From the NCBI RefSeq assembly GCF_900142785.1, contig NZ_FRCD01000015.1:1-64000 (forward strand): DNA of 64,000 bases. Direction: 5' to 3'. A program made the position numbers and the translations under genes. The notes below the pieces were generated by a model that was not told the DNA's origin, made no database searches, and was given only the letters and a program-made list of their open reading frames with translations. Below are positions 33,054 to 40,799 of the stretch, one piece after another. Source of the stretch: Chryseobacterium carnipullorum (GTDB lineage Bacteria; Bacteroidota; Bacteroidia; Flavobacteriales; Weeksellaceae). Position 1 is the first letter of the stretch. Each line of letters opens with the position of its first letter.

Positions 33054-35147
33054 ATGAAAAAATTTATTCTCATCCTCTCTGTAGGCTGTTTCTCTATGGC
33101 TTACGCTCAAAATTTAAATTTTGCAGACGCACAGTTTAAAGCTTTAATTCTAAGCTCCAGTACTGCCAACAACATTGCTAAAAACAGCAGCGGAAACTCT
33201 ATTGCTGTAGATACCAATGGTGACGGAGAAATCCAGGCTTCGGAAGCTCAACAGGTGAAAATTCTAAATCTTCAAAAAAGTGGAACCGTTACTTACAGCG
33301 ATCTCCCCAACTCCATTGAAGATGTACAACTTTTCTCCGATATGGAAGAATTGTATATTTACCATACCCGGTCTGCAGTCATTAGTTTTACGGGTCATAA
33401 TACAATCAAAAAAGTACTGTATACCGGAACAGGTGGTTTTACAGACGCTTCCGGAATCTCCCATACAGTTCCCATCGACTTTTCCTTTGATAGTTGTTCA
33501 GCGGTGCAGGATATCAATCAGTTTGCCAGTGATATTAATCTGAATACCCCTCTTAGTACCATCCTAAGATTCAAAAATTGTCAGCAACTTACCGGAAATA
33601 CAATCATCAACTCTAAAAACATTAAAGAACTGTATCTTGAGAATTCGAATATCACCACCCTGACGTTCAATTCCTGTCAATTTTTAGACAAAATTTCGGT
33701 TCCAAACTCAAATACTTTAACCAAAATTTCTGTTACAGGATTGCCACACTCTGTAGGAACCACTATTAACCAAAATATTGAACTGATTGCTGATCATTGT
33801 ACTAATTTACAGGAGATTATTGCTGATACAGATCATTATGATACCAATGGTGCTTATTTTTCATCTGTTAATCTTAATGGATCAATCAATCTCAAAAAAA
33901 TCAAAGGGCTCAATACACCAACCATTGATTTCTCAACAACAGGATTGGTAAATCTTGAGGAACTCGACTGTGCTTATTATAATAGGGATGGATATCATAC
34001 AACCTCAGGAATTTACTTTGGAAATGTATCTTCTCTGAATCTGGCCGGCTTGCCAAAGCTTAAAATATTAAAAGCCTTTAATCAGAAAATCACGAATAAT
34101 GTCAATTTTAGTGCAGCATCTTATCTGGAAAGTATTGACTTTACAAATTCTGCAGGTTACATGAATTGGTTCAATGTAAATAATCTTTCCCATTTACATA
34201 CTTTGAAAACGGATCGATCTGAAACTTTGAATACTCAGGGCAATGATGACCTTCAAAAAATTACGGCTAAAAACTGTACGGCTTTAACCAATTTGATTTT
34301 TAAAAATAATCATCATCTACAAGAATTGGATCTCCAAAACTGCGTAAGTCTCGAAAGATTAGCAATGGGGTTTTATGTAGCTAACAGCAATGGAATATTC
34401 ACTGAACTGCACACCATGAATTTGAATCAATGCACGGGGCTTAAAGAACTGGTGGTAAACAATACCCAAATAAATGCTTTAAATATTACAGATTGTATTG
34501 CTTTAAAGTCACTGGAACTGAATCAAAATGATTTACTTCCCGCTGTAAATGTTTCCCATAACATCAATCTGGAAGATTTGTCGGTAATCAATTTACCTTT
34601 ATTATCAAGCTTAAACACTTCAGCCAATATCAATTTAGTCAATGCTAATTTTAATAACTGCCCACAAATTACCGAACTGAATTTTTCAAATTCTCCTACT
34701 CTTCAATTCATAGCGCTGTGGAATATGCCTAATCTTACTTTTGCTAATATAAGAAACGGCTCTATTGAAGAAGGGATTGATTTTATGAATTATAACAATA
34801 ACCTGTCGATGTGTGTAGATGATGCTCAACTTAATGATCTTCAAAATCTATATCCGGATATCACTTTTACGACCAGTTGCGGAAGTTTTTTAACCACTGC
34901 CAGTTCAAAAATCAGAAAGAATGCAATTAAAATAGCACCGAATCCTGTAAAAGATTTTGTTACGATAAACTCGGAAGAAAGTATTAAAAATGTAACTATT
35001 TTTGATGCCCAGGGAAGAATCATTTTCAATCAGCATTTGAATAATGAAGTGACCAAAATCAATCTTTCGGCACAACCTACCGGAACTTACACCGTAAAAA
35101 TTAAAACCGATACGACAGAAATTTCTAAGAAAATAATCAAAGAATAG
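33054..35147 (+). CDS. Secreted leucine-rich-repeat-like protein with type IX sorting domain
   Basis: This 697-residue protein has a signal peptide ending at AYAQ. Near residues 53-64 is an EF-hand-like calcium loop (DTNGDGEIQASE). The long middle part contains irregular leucine-rich-like repeats built from units such as LKELVVNNTQINALNITDC. The C-terminal 70 residues are a type A T9SS sorting domain: KIAPNPVKDFVTI, VTIFDAQGRII, and GTYTVKIKT ending in KKIIKE. It should be secreted by the gliding/T9SS machinery and attached to the surface. The binding partner is unknown. Confidence 0.87.
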   Translation: MKKFILILSVGCFSMAYAQNLNFADAQFKALILSSSTANNIAKNSSGNSIAVDTNGDGEIQASEAQQVKILNLQKSGTVTYSDLPNSIEDVQLFSDMEELYIYHTRSAVISFTGHNTIKKVLYTGTGGFTDASGISHTVPIDFSFDSCSAVQDINQFASDINLNTPLSTILRFKNCQQLTGNTIINSKNIKELYLENSNITTLTFNSCQFLDKISVPNSNTLTKISVTGLPHSVGTTINQNIELIADHCTNLQEIIADTDHYDTNGAYFSSVNLNGSINLKKIKGLNTPTIDFSTTGLVNLEELDCAYYNRDGYHTTSGIYFGNVSSLNLAGLPKLKILKAFNQKITNNVNFSAASYLESIDFTNSAGYMNWFNVNNLSHLHTLKTDRSETLNTQGNDDLQKITAKNCTALTNLIFKNNHHLQELDLQNCVSLERLAMGFYVANSNGIFTELHTMNLNQCTGLKELVVNNTQINALNITDCIALKSLELNQNDLLPAVNVSHNINLEDLSVINLPLLSSLNTSANINLVNANFNNCPQITELNFSNSPTLQFIALWNMPNLTFANIRNGSIEEGIDFMNYNNNLSMCVDDAQLNDLQNLYPDITFTTSCGSFLTTASSKIRKNAIKIAPNPVKDFVTINSEESIKNVTIFDAQGRIIFNQHLNNEVTKINLSAQPTGTYTVKIKTDTTEISKKIIKE

Positions 35148-35173
35148 TCTGTTTTTCCGCACCAGTTTGAATG

Positions 35174-35203
35174 AAAACCATAGATGATTCTATGGTTTTT
35201 GTT
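35174..35203 (+). terminator. Terminator after the T9SS protein gene
   Basis: The stem AAAACCATAGA/TCTATGGTTTT has loop TGAT and is followed by TTTGTTTT. The stem is identical to the one at 29235-29260. Confidence 0.85.
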
Positions 35204-35204
35204 T

Positions 35205-35212
35205 TATATTTG
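35205..35212 (+). promoter_or_regulatory. Candidate -7 element of the DUF72 gene
   Basis: TATATTTG matches TAnnTTTG and lies 31 bases upstream of the ATG at 35244. It follows directly after the preceding terminator. Confidence 0.5.
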
Positions 35213-35243
35213 TTACCCTAGTTTAATCCTAAAAATATCAGAT

Positions 35244-36134
35244 ATGAAATTCGGACAAGTAGAAGACCCTTCAAAAATAGATTTTACACTTCCTAAAGAT
35301 CATCCCAGAACCAAGGAAATTTTAAATCAAAATAAAAAAGGACTGGAAAATATTTCCATAGGATGTGCTAAATGGAATAAAACCGATCTCAAAGGATTTT
35401 ATCCCAAAGGAACTAAAGACGAACTGACCTATTATGGTACCCAGTTTAATTCTATTGAACTAAACGCCACTTTCTATGGGATGCCTACTCCTGAACAGGT
35501 AGCAGTCTGGAAAGATAAAACCCCGGAAAATTTTAAATTTTTCCCTAAAATAACCAATACAGTTTCTCACTTCAGAAGACTGATTGACGTTACCGAACCG
35601 GTGACCCAATTTGCATCAGCCATTATGAATTTTGATGAAAAACTGGGTATGGCTTTTCTGCAGCTCCATGATAATTTTAAACCTAAAGATTATGACAGAC
35701 TGGAGAAATTTGTGAAAGACTGGCCCAAAGAAGTTCCTCTGGCCATAGAACTCCGAAACACGGAATGGTTTACTGATGAAGAAATTTTCAATACCACCTG
35801 CGACCTTTTTGAAGCTCATGACATCACCAACATCATTGTGGATACTGCGGGCAGGAGAGATATGCTTCATATGCGTCTTACGACTCCCAATGCTTTTATC
35901 CGGTATGTAGGTGCCAATGCCGAAAGTGACTATGAAAGACTGGACGACTGGTTGAAACATCTGACCCAATGGAAAAAAGAAGGGGTTCAGAACATCTATT
36001 TCTTTGTACATCAGAACCTTGAAAAAGCATCTCCATTATTATCTGCTTATTTCATAAAAAAAATGAATGAGGCGTGGAAAACGGATATTCATATTCCGCA
36101 AATGGCTTCTGACAACAATGGAACTTTATTCTAA
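35244..36134 (+). CDS. DUF72 domain protein
   Basis: This 296-residue cytoplasmic protein has a TIM-barrel-like DUF72 (YecE) fold. Typical features are ISIGCAKWN, the FNSIELNATFYGMPT segment, FKFFPKITNTVSH, and YFFVHQN near the C-terminus. The biochemical role is unknown. The start at 35244 (MKFGQVEDPSK) is favoured by the -7 element directly upstream and because the in-frame extension (35184) starts inside the terminator. Confidence 0.88.
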   Translation: MKFGQVEDPSKIDFTLPKDHPRTKEILNQNKKGLENISIGCAKWNKTDLKGFYPKGTKDELTYYGTQFNSIELNATFYGMPTPEQVAVWKDKTPENFKFFPKITNTVSHFRRLIDVTEPVTQFASAIMNFDEKLGMAFLQLHDNFKPKDYDRLEKFVKDWPKEVPLAIELRNTEWFTDEEIFNTTCDLFEAHDITNIIVDTAGRRDMLHMRLTTPNAFIRYVGANAESDYERLDDWLKHLTQWKKEGVQNIYFFVHQNLEKASPLLSAYFIKKMNEAWKTDIHIPQMASDNNGTLF

Positions 36135-36272
36135 TTGATGTACAAAAAGTGCATCTTTCAGCCTGATTTTCAAAAAGCTGCGTCAAAAGCTGTTTTAATG
36201 GAAAAATTGTAGTAACTTAGAATGTACCGCCATTGATATAATGGAGGTCTACTTTCTAAAATACAAAATGTC

Positions 36273-36503
36273 ATGGAAAAAGAAATTTGCACGATCAGCA
36301 TTGCGAGCAACTGGCTCGGCGACGAATATACATTTTACGAAGATCATACCATCAAAAGGGTCTACGATAACCACAGCCTTAGTGCCAACCGTACGGAATG
36401 GCTGGAACCTCACCAGATCAGTAAACAGAATAAAGATAAATTGATCAAAAGCTGTCCTGAAGAATTTAAGGAGCAGATCATGCAGATTCTGGATTATCCA
36501 TAA
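36273..36503 (+). CDS. Small conserved hypothetical protein
   Basis: This 76-residue soluble protein (MEKEICTISIASNWLGDEY...) is rich in charged residues and has no membrane segment. I do not recognise a domain. It is accepted because codon use and the balanced amino-acid composition look coding, while the overlapping frame at 36241-36444 is rich in basic and serine/threonine residues. It is followed by a stem-loop shared with the convergent gene. Confidence 0.65.
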   Translation: MEKEICTISIASNWLGDEYTFYEDHTIKRVYDNHSLSANRTEWLEPHQISKQNKDKLIKSCPEEFKEQIMQILDYP

Positions 36504-36514
36504 TAAATAGGTAA

Positions 36515-36559
36515 TGAGCGATAAGTAGTACGACCTAAAGAATTGCTACTTATTGCTCA
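36515..36559. terminator. Convergent terminator between the small protein and the membrane protein
   Basis: TGAGCGATAAGTAG (36515-36528) pairs with CTACTTATTGCTCA (36546-36559) with one mismatch. On the plus strand a T-rich tract follows. It sits between two convergent genes. Confidence 0.6.
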
Positions 36560-36563
36560 CTAC

Positions 36564-37157
36564 TTATTGTTTATTTTTTCTCAAAAGAAGCACAAGGTTC
36601 AGGAAAAGAAGTAAAAAATCCAAGGATACCCAAATTCCGAGCTTTGTATTTTCGTAATTATAGGCATCTACCTCTTTTTTAGCAGCGTCGGAAAGTTTTA
36701 CACTCTGATTGATATAGTTCTGTACTTCTACAATCTGGTCAATATTCTTATTAGGGACTGCATGCTGGGAGAAATAAACCATATTTTTTTTACCCAGATA
36801 TCCTATAATCCAGTATTCATCGGACTTATCCATTTTAAGATATTCTATCCTGTAATATTCCGGACGTATTTTTCCCATATGCTTGGGCTCAAGATTTCCG
36901 TTTTTGGCACTATCCACTTTAATAAGGTAAAAATCCAGCGTTTGAGGAAGTTTATTGACAACCTGAAGACCAACTGAATTATCCACAAAACCTACCGAGC
37001 TTTTTTTGATAAACCAGTATGTAAATGTAGATATAGAAAAAACTACCGTAAGTATACGGAACAGTTTTGCCCATTTTGCCAATCTTGCTGATTTTACTTT
37101 AGACAAAACCAGAGAAAGCACACAAGCCCAGAAGATAAGAAAAATGATAAATACCAT
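36564..37157 (-). CDS. Membrane protein of unknown function
   Basis: This 197-residue protein has N-terminal hydrophobic helices at about 3-18 and 33-49 and one at about 177-192, with a soluble domain in between (about 60-170). I do not recognise a family. It is convergent with the small hypothetical gene and 39 bases after the HD-domain gene on the same strand. Confidence 0.68.
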   Translation of the reverse strand: MVFIIFLIFWACVLSLVLSKVKSARLAKWAKLFRILTVVFSISTFTYWFIKKSSVGFVDNSVGLQVVNKLPQTLDFYLIKVDSAKNGNLEPKHMGKIRPEYYRIEYLKMDKSDEYWIIGYLGKKNMVYFSQHAVPNKNIDQIVEVQNYINQSVKLSDAAKKEVDAYNYENTKLGIWVSLDFLLLFLNLVLLLRKNKQ

Positions 37158-37196
37158 ACTGCAAAGATACTGATTTAAGATTTTTCGGGAAGTGTG

Positions 37197-37841
37197 TTAA
37201 TCAACATTCCATTCTTTGAAAAACTGATCCAGGAATCCCAGCATATAATCATGTCTTTCCTGAGCCAGCTCCTTTCCTTTTGTGGTATTCATAAGATCCT
37301 TCAAAAGAAGAAGTTTTTCGTAGAAATGATTAATGGTGGTTCCATTAGATTTTTTATACTGATCTTTCGTCATATTCAGACTTGGCTGGATTTCAGGATC
37401 ATACATCGGATTATTTTTAAAACCTCCGAAATTGAATGTTCTTCCTATTCCAATGGCACCGATAGCATCGATACGGTCAGCATCCTGCACGATTTTAAGC
37501 TCAACAGGAAGTTCAGCGGAAACCTCTCCTCTATTCTTAAATGAAATATTTTTAATAATAAATAAAACCTTTTCTATAACGTCTTCATGAACGTGCTGTG
37601 CCTCGAGAAATTCTCGTGCTATTTTGGGAGCTATTGTTTCGTCACCATTATGAAACTTGGGGTCTGCAATATCATGCAACAGTGCAGATAGTTCTACAAC
37701 CTCCAGGTTACAATCTTCAGTTACGGCAATTTTTTTTGAAAGCTTCCATACTCTTTCAATATGGTACCAGTCATGTCCTGCTTCAGCGCCTTCCAGTTTT
37801 TCTTTTACAAATTCTACGGTGTTTTCGATCGTACTTTTCAT
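37197..37841 (-). CDS. HD-domain phosphohydrolase
   Basis: This 214-residue cytoplasmic metal-dependent phosphohydrolase has the HD superfamily pattern: His27 in HDWYHIERV, the His56-Asp57 pair in LLHDIADPKF and a later aspartate in VQDADRIDAIGAIG. The family is YedJ-like. Substrates of such proteins are usually nucleotides, but none is known here. It overlaps the hydrolase gene by four bases, so the two are coupled. Confidence 0.9.
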   Translation of the reverse strand: MKSTIENTVEFVKEKLEGAEAGHDWYHIERVWKLSKKIAVTEDCNLEVVELSALLHDIADPKFHNGDETIAPKIAREFLEAQHVHEDVIEKVLFIIKNISFKNRGEVSAELPVELKIVQDADRIDAIGAIGIGRTFNFGGFKNNPMYDPEIQPSLNMTKDQYKKSNGTTINHFYEKLLLLKDLMNTTKGKELAQERHDYMLGFLDQFFKEWNVD

Positions 37842-38683
37842 TGAGTTGTCAATTCGTTTAAAATAATATTCCAGAGTTTTTTATTATAACTTCTAAAAAA
37901 ATTGATGTGTCCGATTTCTTTTTTATCAGATTCAGTGGTTTTCACCAGTCTGTAGGAAGGTCTTAGATTTGGATAGGTATTGTTCAAAAGGCTTAGTACC
38001 CCTTTTTCAGTAAGCCATGCATCATCTTCCGCCCGGATCACAAAGACTTTCTGGGTCAAATTTTTAGAATAGTCCTCCATTTTCTCCAACAATCTGTTGG
38101 TAGATTTCCTGTTTAAAATTAAGGTTCTCCAGTCATATGCGCAATTTTTTGGAAGACTTTCTCCAAGCCCAAACCAATTGGCTGGAAAATACCCTAATAA
38201 TCCGGTAGTTAAAGGCTGAACAATTCCAAATCCGAGATAAGCTTCAATTCTCGTGCTGAATTTAAGGTTTCCCACGAACGCATTTTGAGTTCCCACAAAA
38301 ATAAATTCGTCAAACATTTCGGAATCTTCATTCATTCCAAGGATCAATGCTCCTACAGAATGTCCAAGACAATATTTTTTATATCCTGAAAACTCTGCTT
38401 TAATATATTGGGTTATGGTTTTGTAGTCTTCAGAACCCCAAATCCGCATTGAAGCTCTAAAGCCTTTCATATTATCCGGTTTTGACAGCCCGATTCCTCT
38501 GTAATCATAAGCAATCACCGTAAATCCATGTTCCGAAAAGAAATGGGCAAATGAGAAATACACCTGCTGTTTCACTCCCGTTGCGGAATTGATCAGGAGA
38601 AGTTTCCCATTGCTTTTTTCAGGTCTGAAAAGATGAACTGCCAGTGACATCTGATCTTTTGTAATAAGTTCCAGTTTTTCCAT
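37838..38683 (-). CDS. Alpha/beta hydrolase
   Basis: This 281-residue soluble hydrolase has the nucleophile elbow GHSVG with Ser109 and an oxyanion-region segment INSATGVKQQVY. YDYRGIGLSKP is the typical strand before the elbow. The start at 38683 (MEKLELI) is preferred over the in-frame start seven residues upstream. It overlaps the HD-domain gene by four bases. The substrate is unknown. Confidence 0.87.
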   Translation of the reverse strand: MEKLELITKDQMSLAVHLFRPEKSNGKLLLINSATGVKQQVYFSFAHFFSEHGFTVIAYDYRGIGLSKPDNMKGFRASMRIWGSEDYKTITQYIKAEFSGYKKYCLGHSVGALILGMNEDSEMFDEFIFVGTQNAFVGNLKFSTRIEAYLGFGIVQPLTTGLLGYFPANWFGLGESLPKNCAYDWRTLILNRKSTNRLLEKMEDYSKNLTQKVFVIRAEDDAWLTEKGVLSLLNNTYPNLRPSYRLVKTTESDKKEIGHINFFRSYNKKLWNIILNELTTQ

Positions 38684-38691
38684 AGATAAAA

Positions 38692-38718
38692 AGAAAAAAT
38701 CCACTATAAAAGTGGAGA
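38692..38718 (-). terminator. Terminator after the sugar kinase
   Basis: On the minus strand TCCACT pairs with AGTGGA around a short AT loop and is followed by TTTTTTCTTTTT. It separates the kinase gene from the hydrolase gene. Confidence 0.75.
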
Positions 38719-38772
38719 TTTTACTTATATTTTTATGTTAAGTTTCTAACTTTCGATATGTGATAAATAGTT

Positions 38773-39663
38773 TTAGGAAAAGAAATCCGACATTCTTGGA
38801 AGTCCGGTCTGTGAACCTTTCCCGCCTGAAACCCTTGAAGAAACCTCATTCCCGAATTTCACACAATCCTCGATGGTATTTCCATGACAGAGTGCAACAG
38901 CAAATCCTGAAATAAATGCATCGCCCATTCCCATTTTATAAACGGTTTCATCTTTGTCGTTTCTGAAGTATTTCATTTCGGTTCCGTCAAAATATATCGT
39001 TGAATTAGTATCATCTCTGACAAAAACTTTATTGAAATATTTTTTAAGAATTTCCTCTCTCTGCTCTTCTCCGAAAACAGTATGAAGTTCACTGCTTTTA
39101 GCAACAATAAAATCGACATTTTCGATAATTCCTTCACTGATCTTCATGGCAGGTGAAGCGTAGAGTCCTACTTTTTTACCGTATTTCTTGGCTTTTCTAA
39201 TGGTATATTCTACCACTTCCATTGCCACTTCAAGCTGTACCAAAATAAGGTCTACCGTTTGGAAATACCGATCTGCTTCTTCTATATGCTGGATACTCAA
39301 ACATTTATTCGCTGCAGGTACCACTACAATAGCTGCACTGCCATGGCTGGTGGTCACATAGGCTGTCCCCGTGGATTCCATATCCGTCTCATGAACAAAG
39401 CCTACATTTACGTTTTCACCTACGAGATTACGCATGATCTGTTGTCCAAGAGGGTCCATTCCTACACATCCGATAAAATAGACACTGGCTCCTAGCCTTG
39501 CCGTTCCTACCGCCTGATTGGCCCCTTTACCGCCAAAGTAACTGTCTGAATGAACAGCTAAAACAGTTTCGTTCTGCTGAGGAATTTTTTCTGTTTCTAA
39601 AACCAGATCTATAGAAGAGCTGCCTACAACAATAATTTTGGGTTGTTCTGATGAGAAGTTCAT
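38773..39663 (-). CDS. Ribokinase-like PfkB carbohydrate kinase
   Basis: This soluble kinase phosphorylates a sugar, probably ribose or a related pentose. PfkB signature 1 is clear (GGKGANQAVGTARLGASVYF, about 43-62), and the catalytic segment MGMGDAFISGF carries the Asp base. The length of 296 residues is normal. No sugar transporter or isomerase is adjacent, so the exact substrate is open; ribokinase is the best match. Confidence 0.85.
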   Translation of the reverse strand: MNFSSEQPKIIVVGSSSIDLVLETEKIPQQNETVLAVHSDSYFGGKGANQAVGTARLGASVYFIGCVGMDPLGQQIMRNLVGENVNVGFVHETDMESTGTAYVTTSHGSAAIVVVPAANKCLSIQHIEEADRYFQTVDLILVQLEVAMEVVEYTIRKAKKYGKKVGLYASPAMKISEGIIENVDFIVAKSSELHTVFGEEQREEILKKYFNKVFVRDDTNSTIYFDGTEMKYFRNDKDETVYKMGMGDAFISGFAVALCHGNTIEDCVKFGNEVSSRVSGGKGSQTGLPRMSDFFS

Positions 39664-39729
39664 TGGTGTTTTTATGTTAGTTTAATATAATCTATTCAGA
39701 AAACTAAGTTTCAAAAATAACTAAATTAA

Positions 39730-40365
39730 TTAACTTATCTCAATAAATTCAGTAATTATCTTCACAGGCTTGTGATCTTTATCATAGGCTATATAGCTGG
39801 CATAAAAACCTTCACCATATCCTGTTTCAAACGCGAAAATAGTTCCCGGATGCTCATCCGCAGGCTTCAGGAATGCGTACTGATCGATAGCTCCTTTTTC
39901 GTCAAAGAAGTACTCATGGAAAAACTCTTCATAGATTCCCATGAAATCTGCCCCTTTACTGTGGTACAGTCTATTCTCAAGTTCGTTAAGACTATTTTGG
40001 GTATCTGCATCCATAAGACATCCCATTCCACTTTCTACAGGATATCCGAAAATTTCCTCATCAGCAAGATCTTTTACATTTTGCCCTTCAGTAACTGCCA
40101 TTTCCCATTCCGAGATCGCGGCATTGCTGAAAATAATTTCTGCATAGGCTACACAGTTGCTTTCTCTTTCTTTATGCAGCAAAACAGAAAAATCCCCTTT
40201 CGGAAATTCTGTAGTGAAAGGCTTCATATCGTTGGTGATCACCGGATCACAGGCGACCAGCTTTCCGCTTGAAAGGTAGATTTTCCCAACTTCAAAGCTT
40301 TCCAATAAAGGGCTTTCTACGAAGTTCTTTGAGAATAGCTTTTTTATGTTTTCTAGGTGTGTCAT
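39730..40365 (-). CDS. DUF4241 domain protein
   Basis: This 211-residue cytoplasmic protein matches the DUF4241 style: LSSGKLVACDPV, then a central acidic part, and AFETGYGEGFYASYIAYDKD near the C-terminus. The role is unknown; related proteins occur near toxin-immunity loci, but nothing like that is seen here. Its upstream region is occupied by the GIY-YIG/inverted-repeat element, only 21 bases from its start codon. Confidence 0.8.
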   Translation of the reverse strand: MTHLENIKKLFSKNFVESPLLESFEVGKIYLSSGKLVACDPVITNDMKPFTTEFPKGDFSVLLHKERESNCVAYAEIIFSNAAISEWEMAVTEGQNVKDLADEEIFGYPVESGMGCLMDADTQNSLNELENRLYHSKGADFMGIYEEFFHEYFFDEKGAIDQYAFLKPADEHPGTIFAFETGYGEGFYASYIAYDKDHKPVKIITEFIEIS

Positions 40366-40371
40366 TTATTC

Positions 40372-40737
40372 TTAATTATTTAAACTGTCAGGCTGAACGG
40401 AGTCGAAACCTTCGTTCTTTTCTTCAGAATTATCCGAATGACTTTGATTTTGACAAACAGATAATTCTTTTAACTTTTCCCAATTATCATGGATAACTGC
40501 TTCTTTTTTCTTTCTACTCCAGCCTTTTACTTGTTTTTCAAATAAAATAGTCTGCGTTATATCATTAAATCCACAAAAGAAGACTAGCTTAACCGGTCTT
40601 CTTTTGTGGGTATAGCTTTCAGGAAATTTTCCGGACTGATATTGAGACAATCGAGTTTCAATATCGTTGGTAACTCCTGTATAATAAGTGCTGTCGAAAC
40701 ATTTTAAAATATATACAAAATATTGCTTTGTTTCAAG
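40372..40737 (-). CDS. GIY-YIG nuclease family protein without a normal start codon
   Basis: The frame encodes a compact UPF0213/YhbQ-like GIY-YIG domain: QYFVYILKC, STYYTGVTNDIETRLSQY and SRKKKEAVIHDNWEKLKELS. No ATG, GTG or TTG lies in frame before the catalytic segment; the codon expected to be Met is ACA in ETKQYFVYI. The first TTG (40650) would drop the YFVYI/YYTG core, so this is either a start-less pseudogene or uses an unusual start. The frame stays open to 40779, and its last residues (GFDSVQPDS) are encoded by the inverted repeat. It lies between valS and the DUF4241 gene. Confidence 0.65.
   Translation of the reverse strand, partial: LETKQYFVYILKCFDSTYYTGVTNDIETRLSQYQSGKFPESYTHKRRPVKLVFFCGFNDITQTILFEKQVKGWSRKKKEAVIHDNWEKLKELSVCQNQSHSDNSEEKNEGFDSVQPDSLNN
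40386..40411. repeat. Left inverted repeat of the GIY-YIG element
   Basis: It begins TGTCAGGCTGAACGGAGTCG and continues with AAACCT. It is the inverted counterpart of 40743-40768, differing at two transitions over 26 bases. It encodes the C-terminal residues of the GIY-YIG frame. Confidence 0.8.
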
Positions 40738-40742
40738 ATTAC

Positions 40743-40768
40743 AGGCTTCGACTCCGCTCAGCCTGACA
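40743..40768. repeat. Right inverted repeat of the GIY-YIG element
   Basis: On the minus strand it reads TGTCAGGCTGAGCGGAGTCG followed by AAGCCT. It lies 32 bases from the valS stop codon. Together with 40386-40411 it brackets a 383-base segment. Confidence 0.8.
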
Positions 40769-40799
40769 TTCCGACAAACTTACTGTCTATCTTTTAAAT

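Noticed and set aside
36241..36444. Alternative frame overlapping the 76-residue protein
   Set aside because: Its product is basic and Ser/Thr-rich, and the frame at 36273-36503 has balanced, coding-like composition.
40372..40779. Classical insertion sequence with a DDE transposase
   Set aside because: The only encoded domain is GIY-YIG, with no transposase and no visible target duplication.
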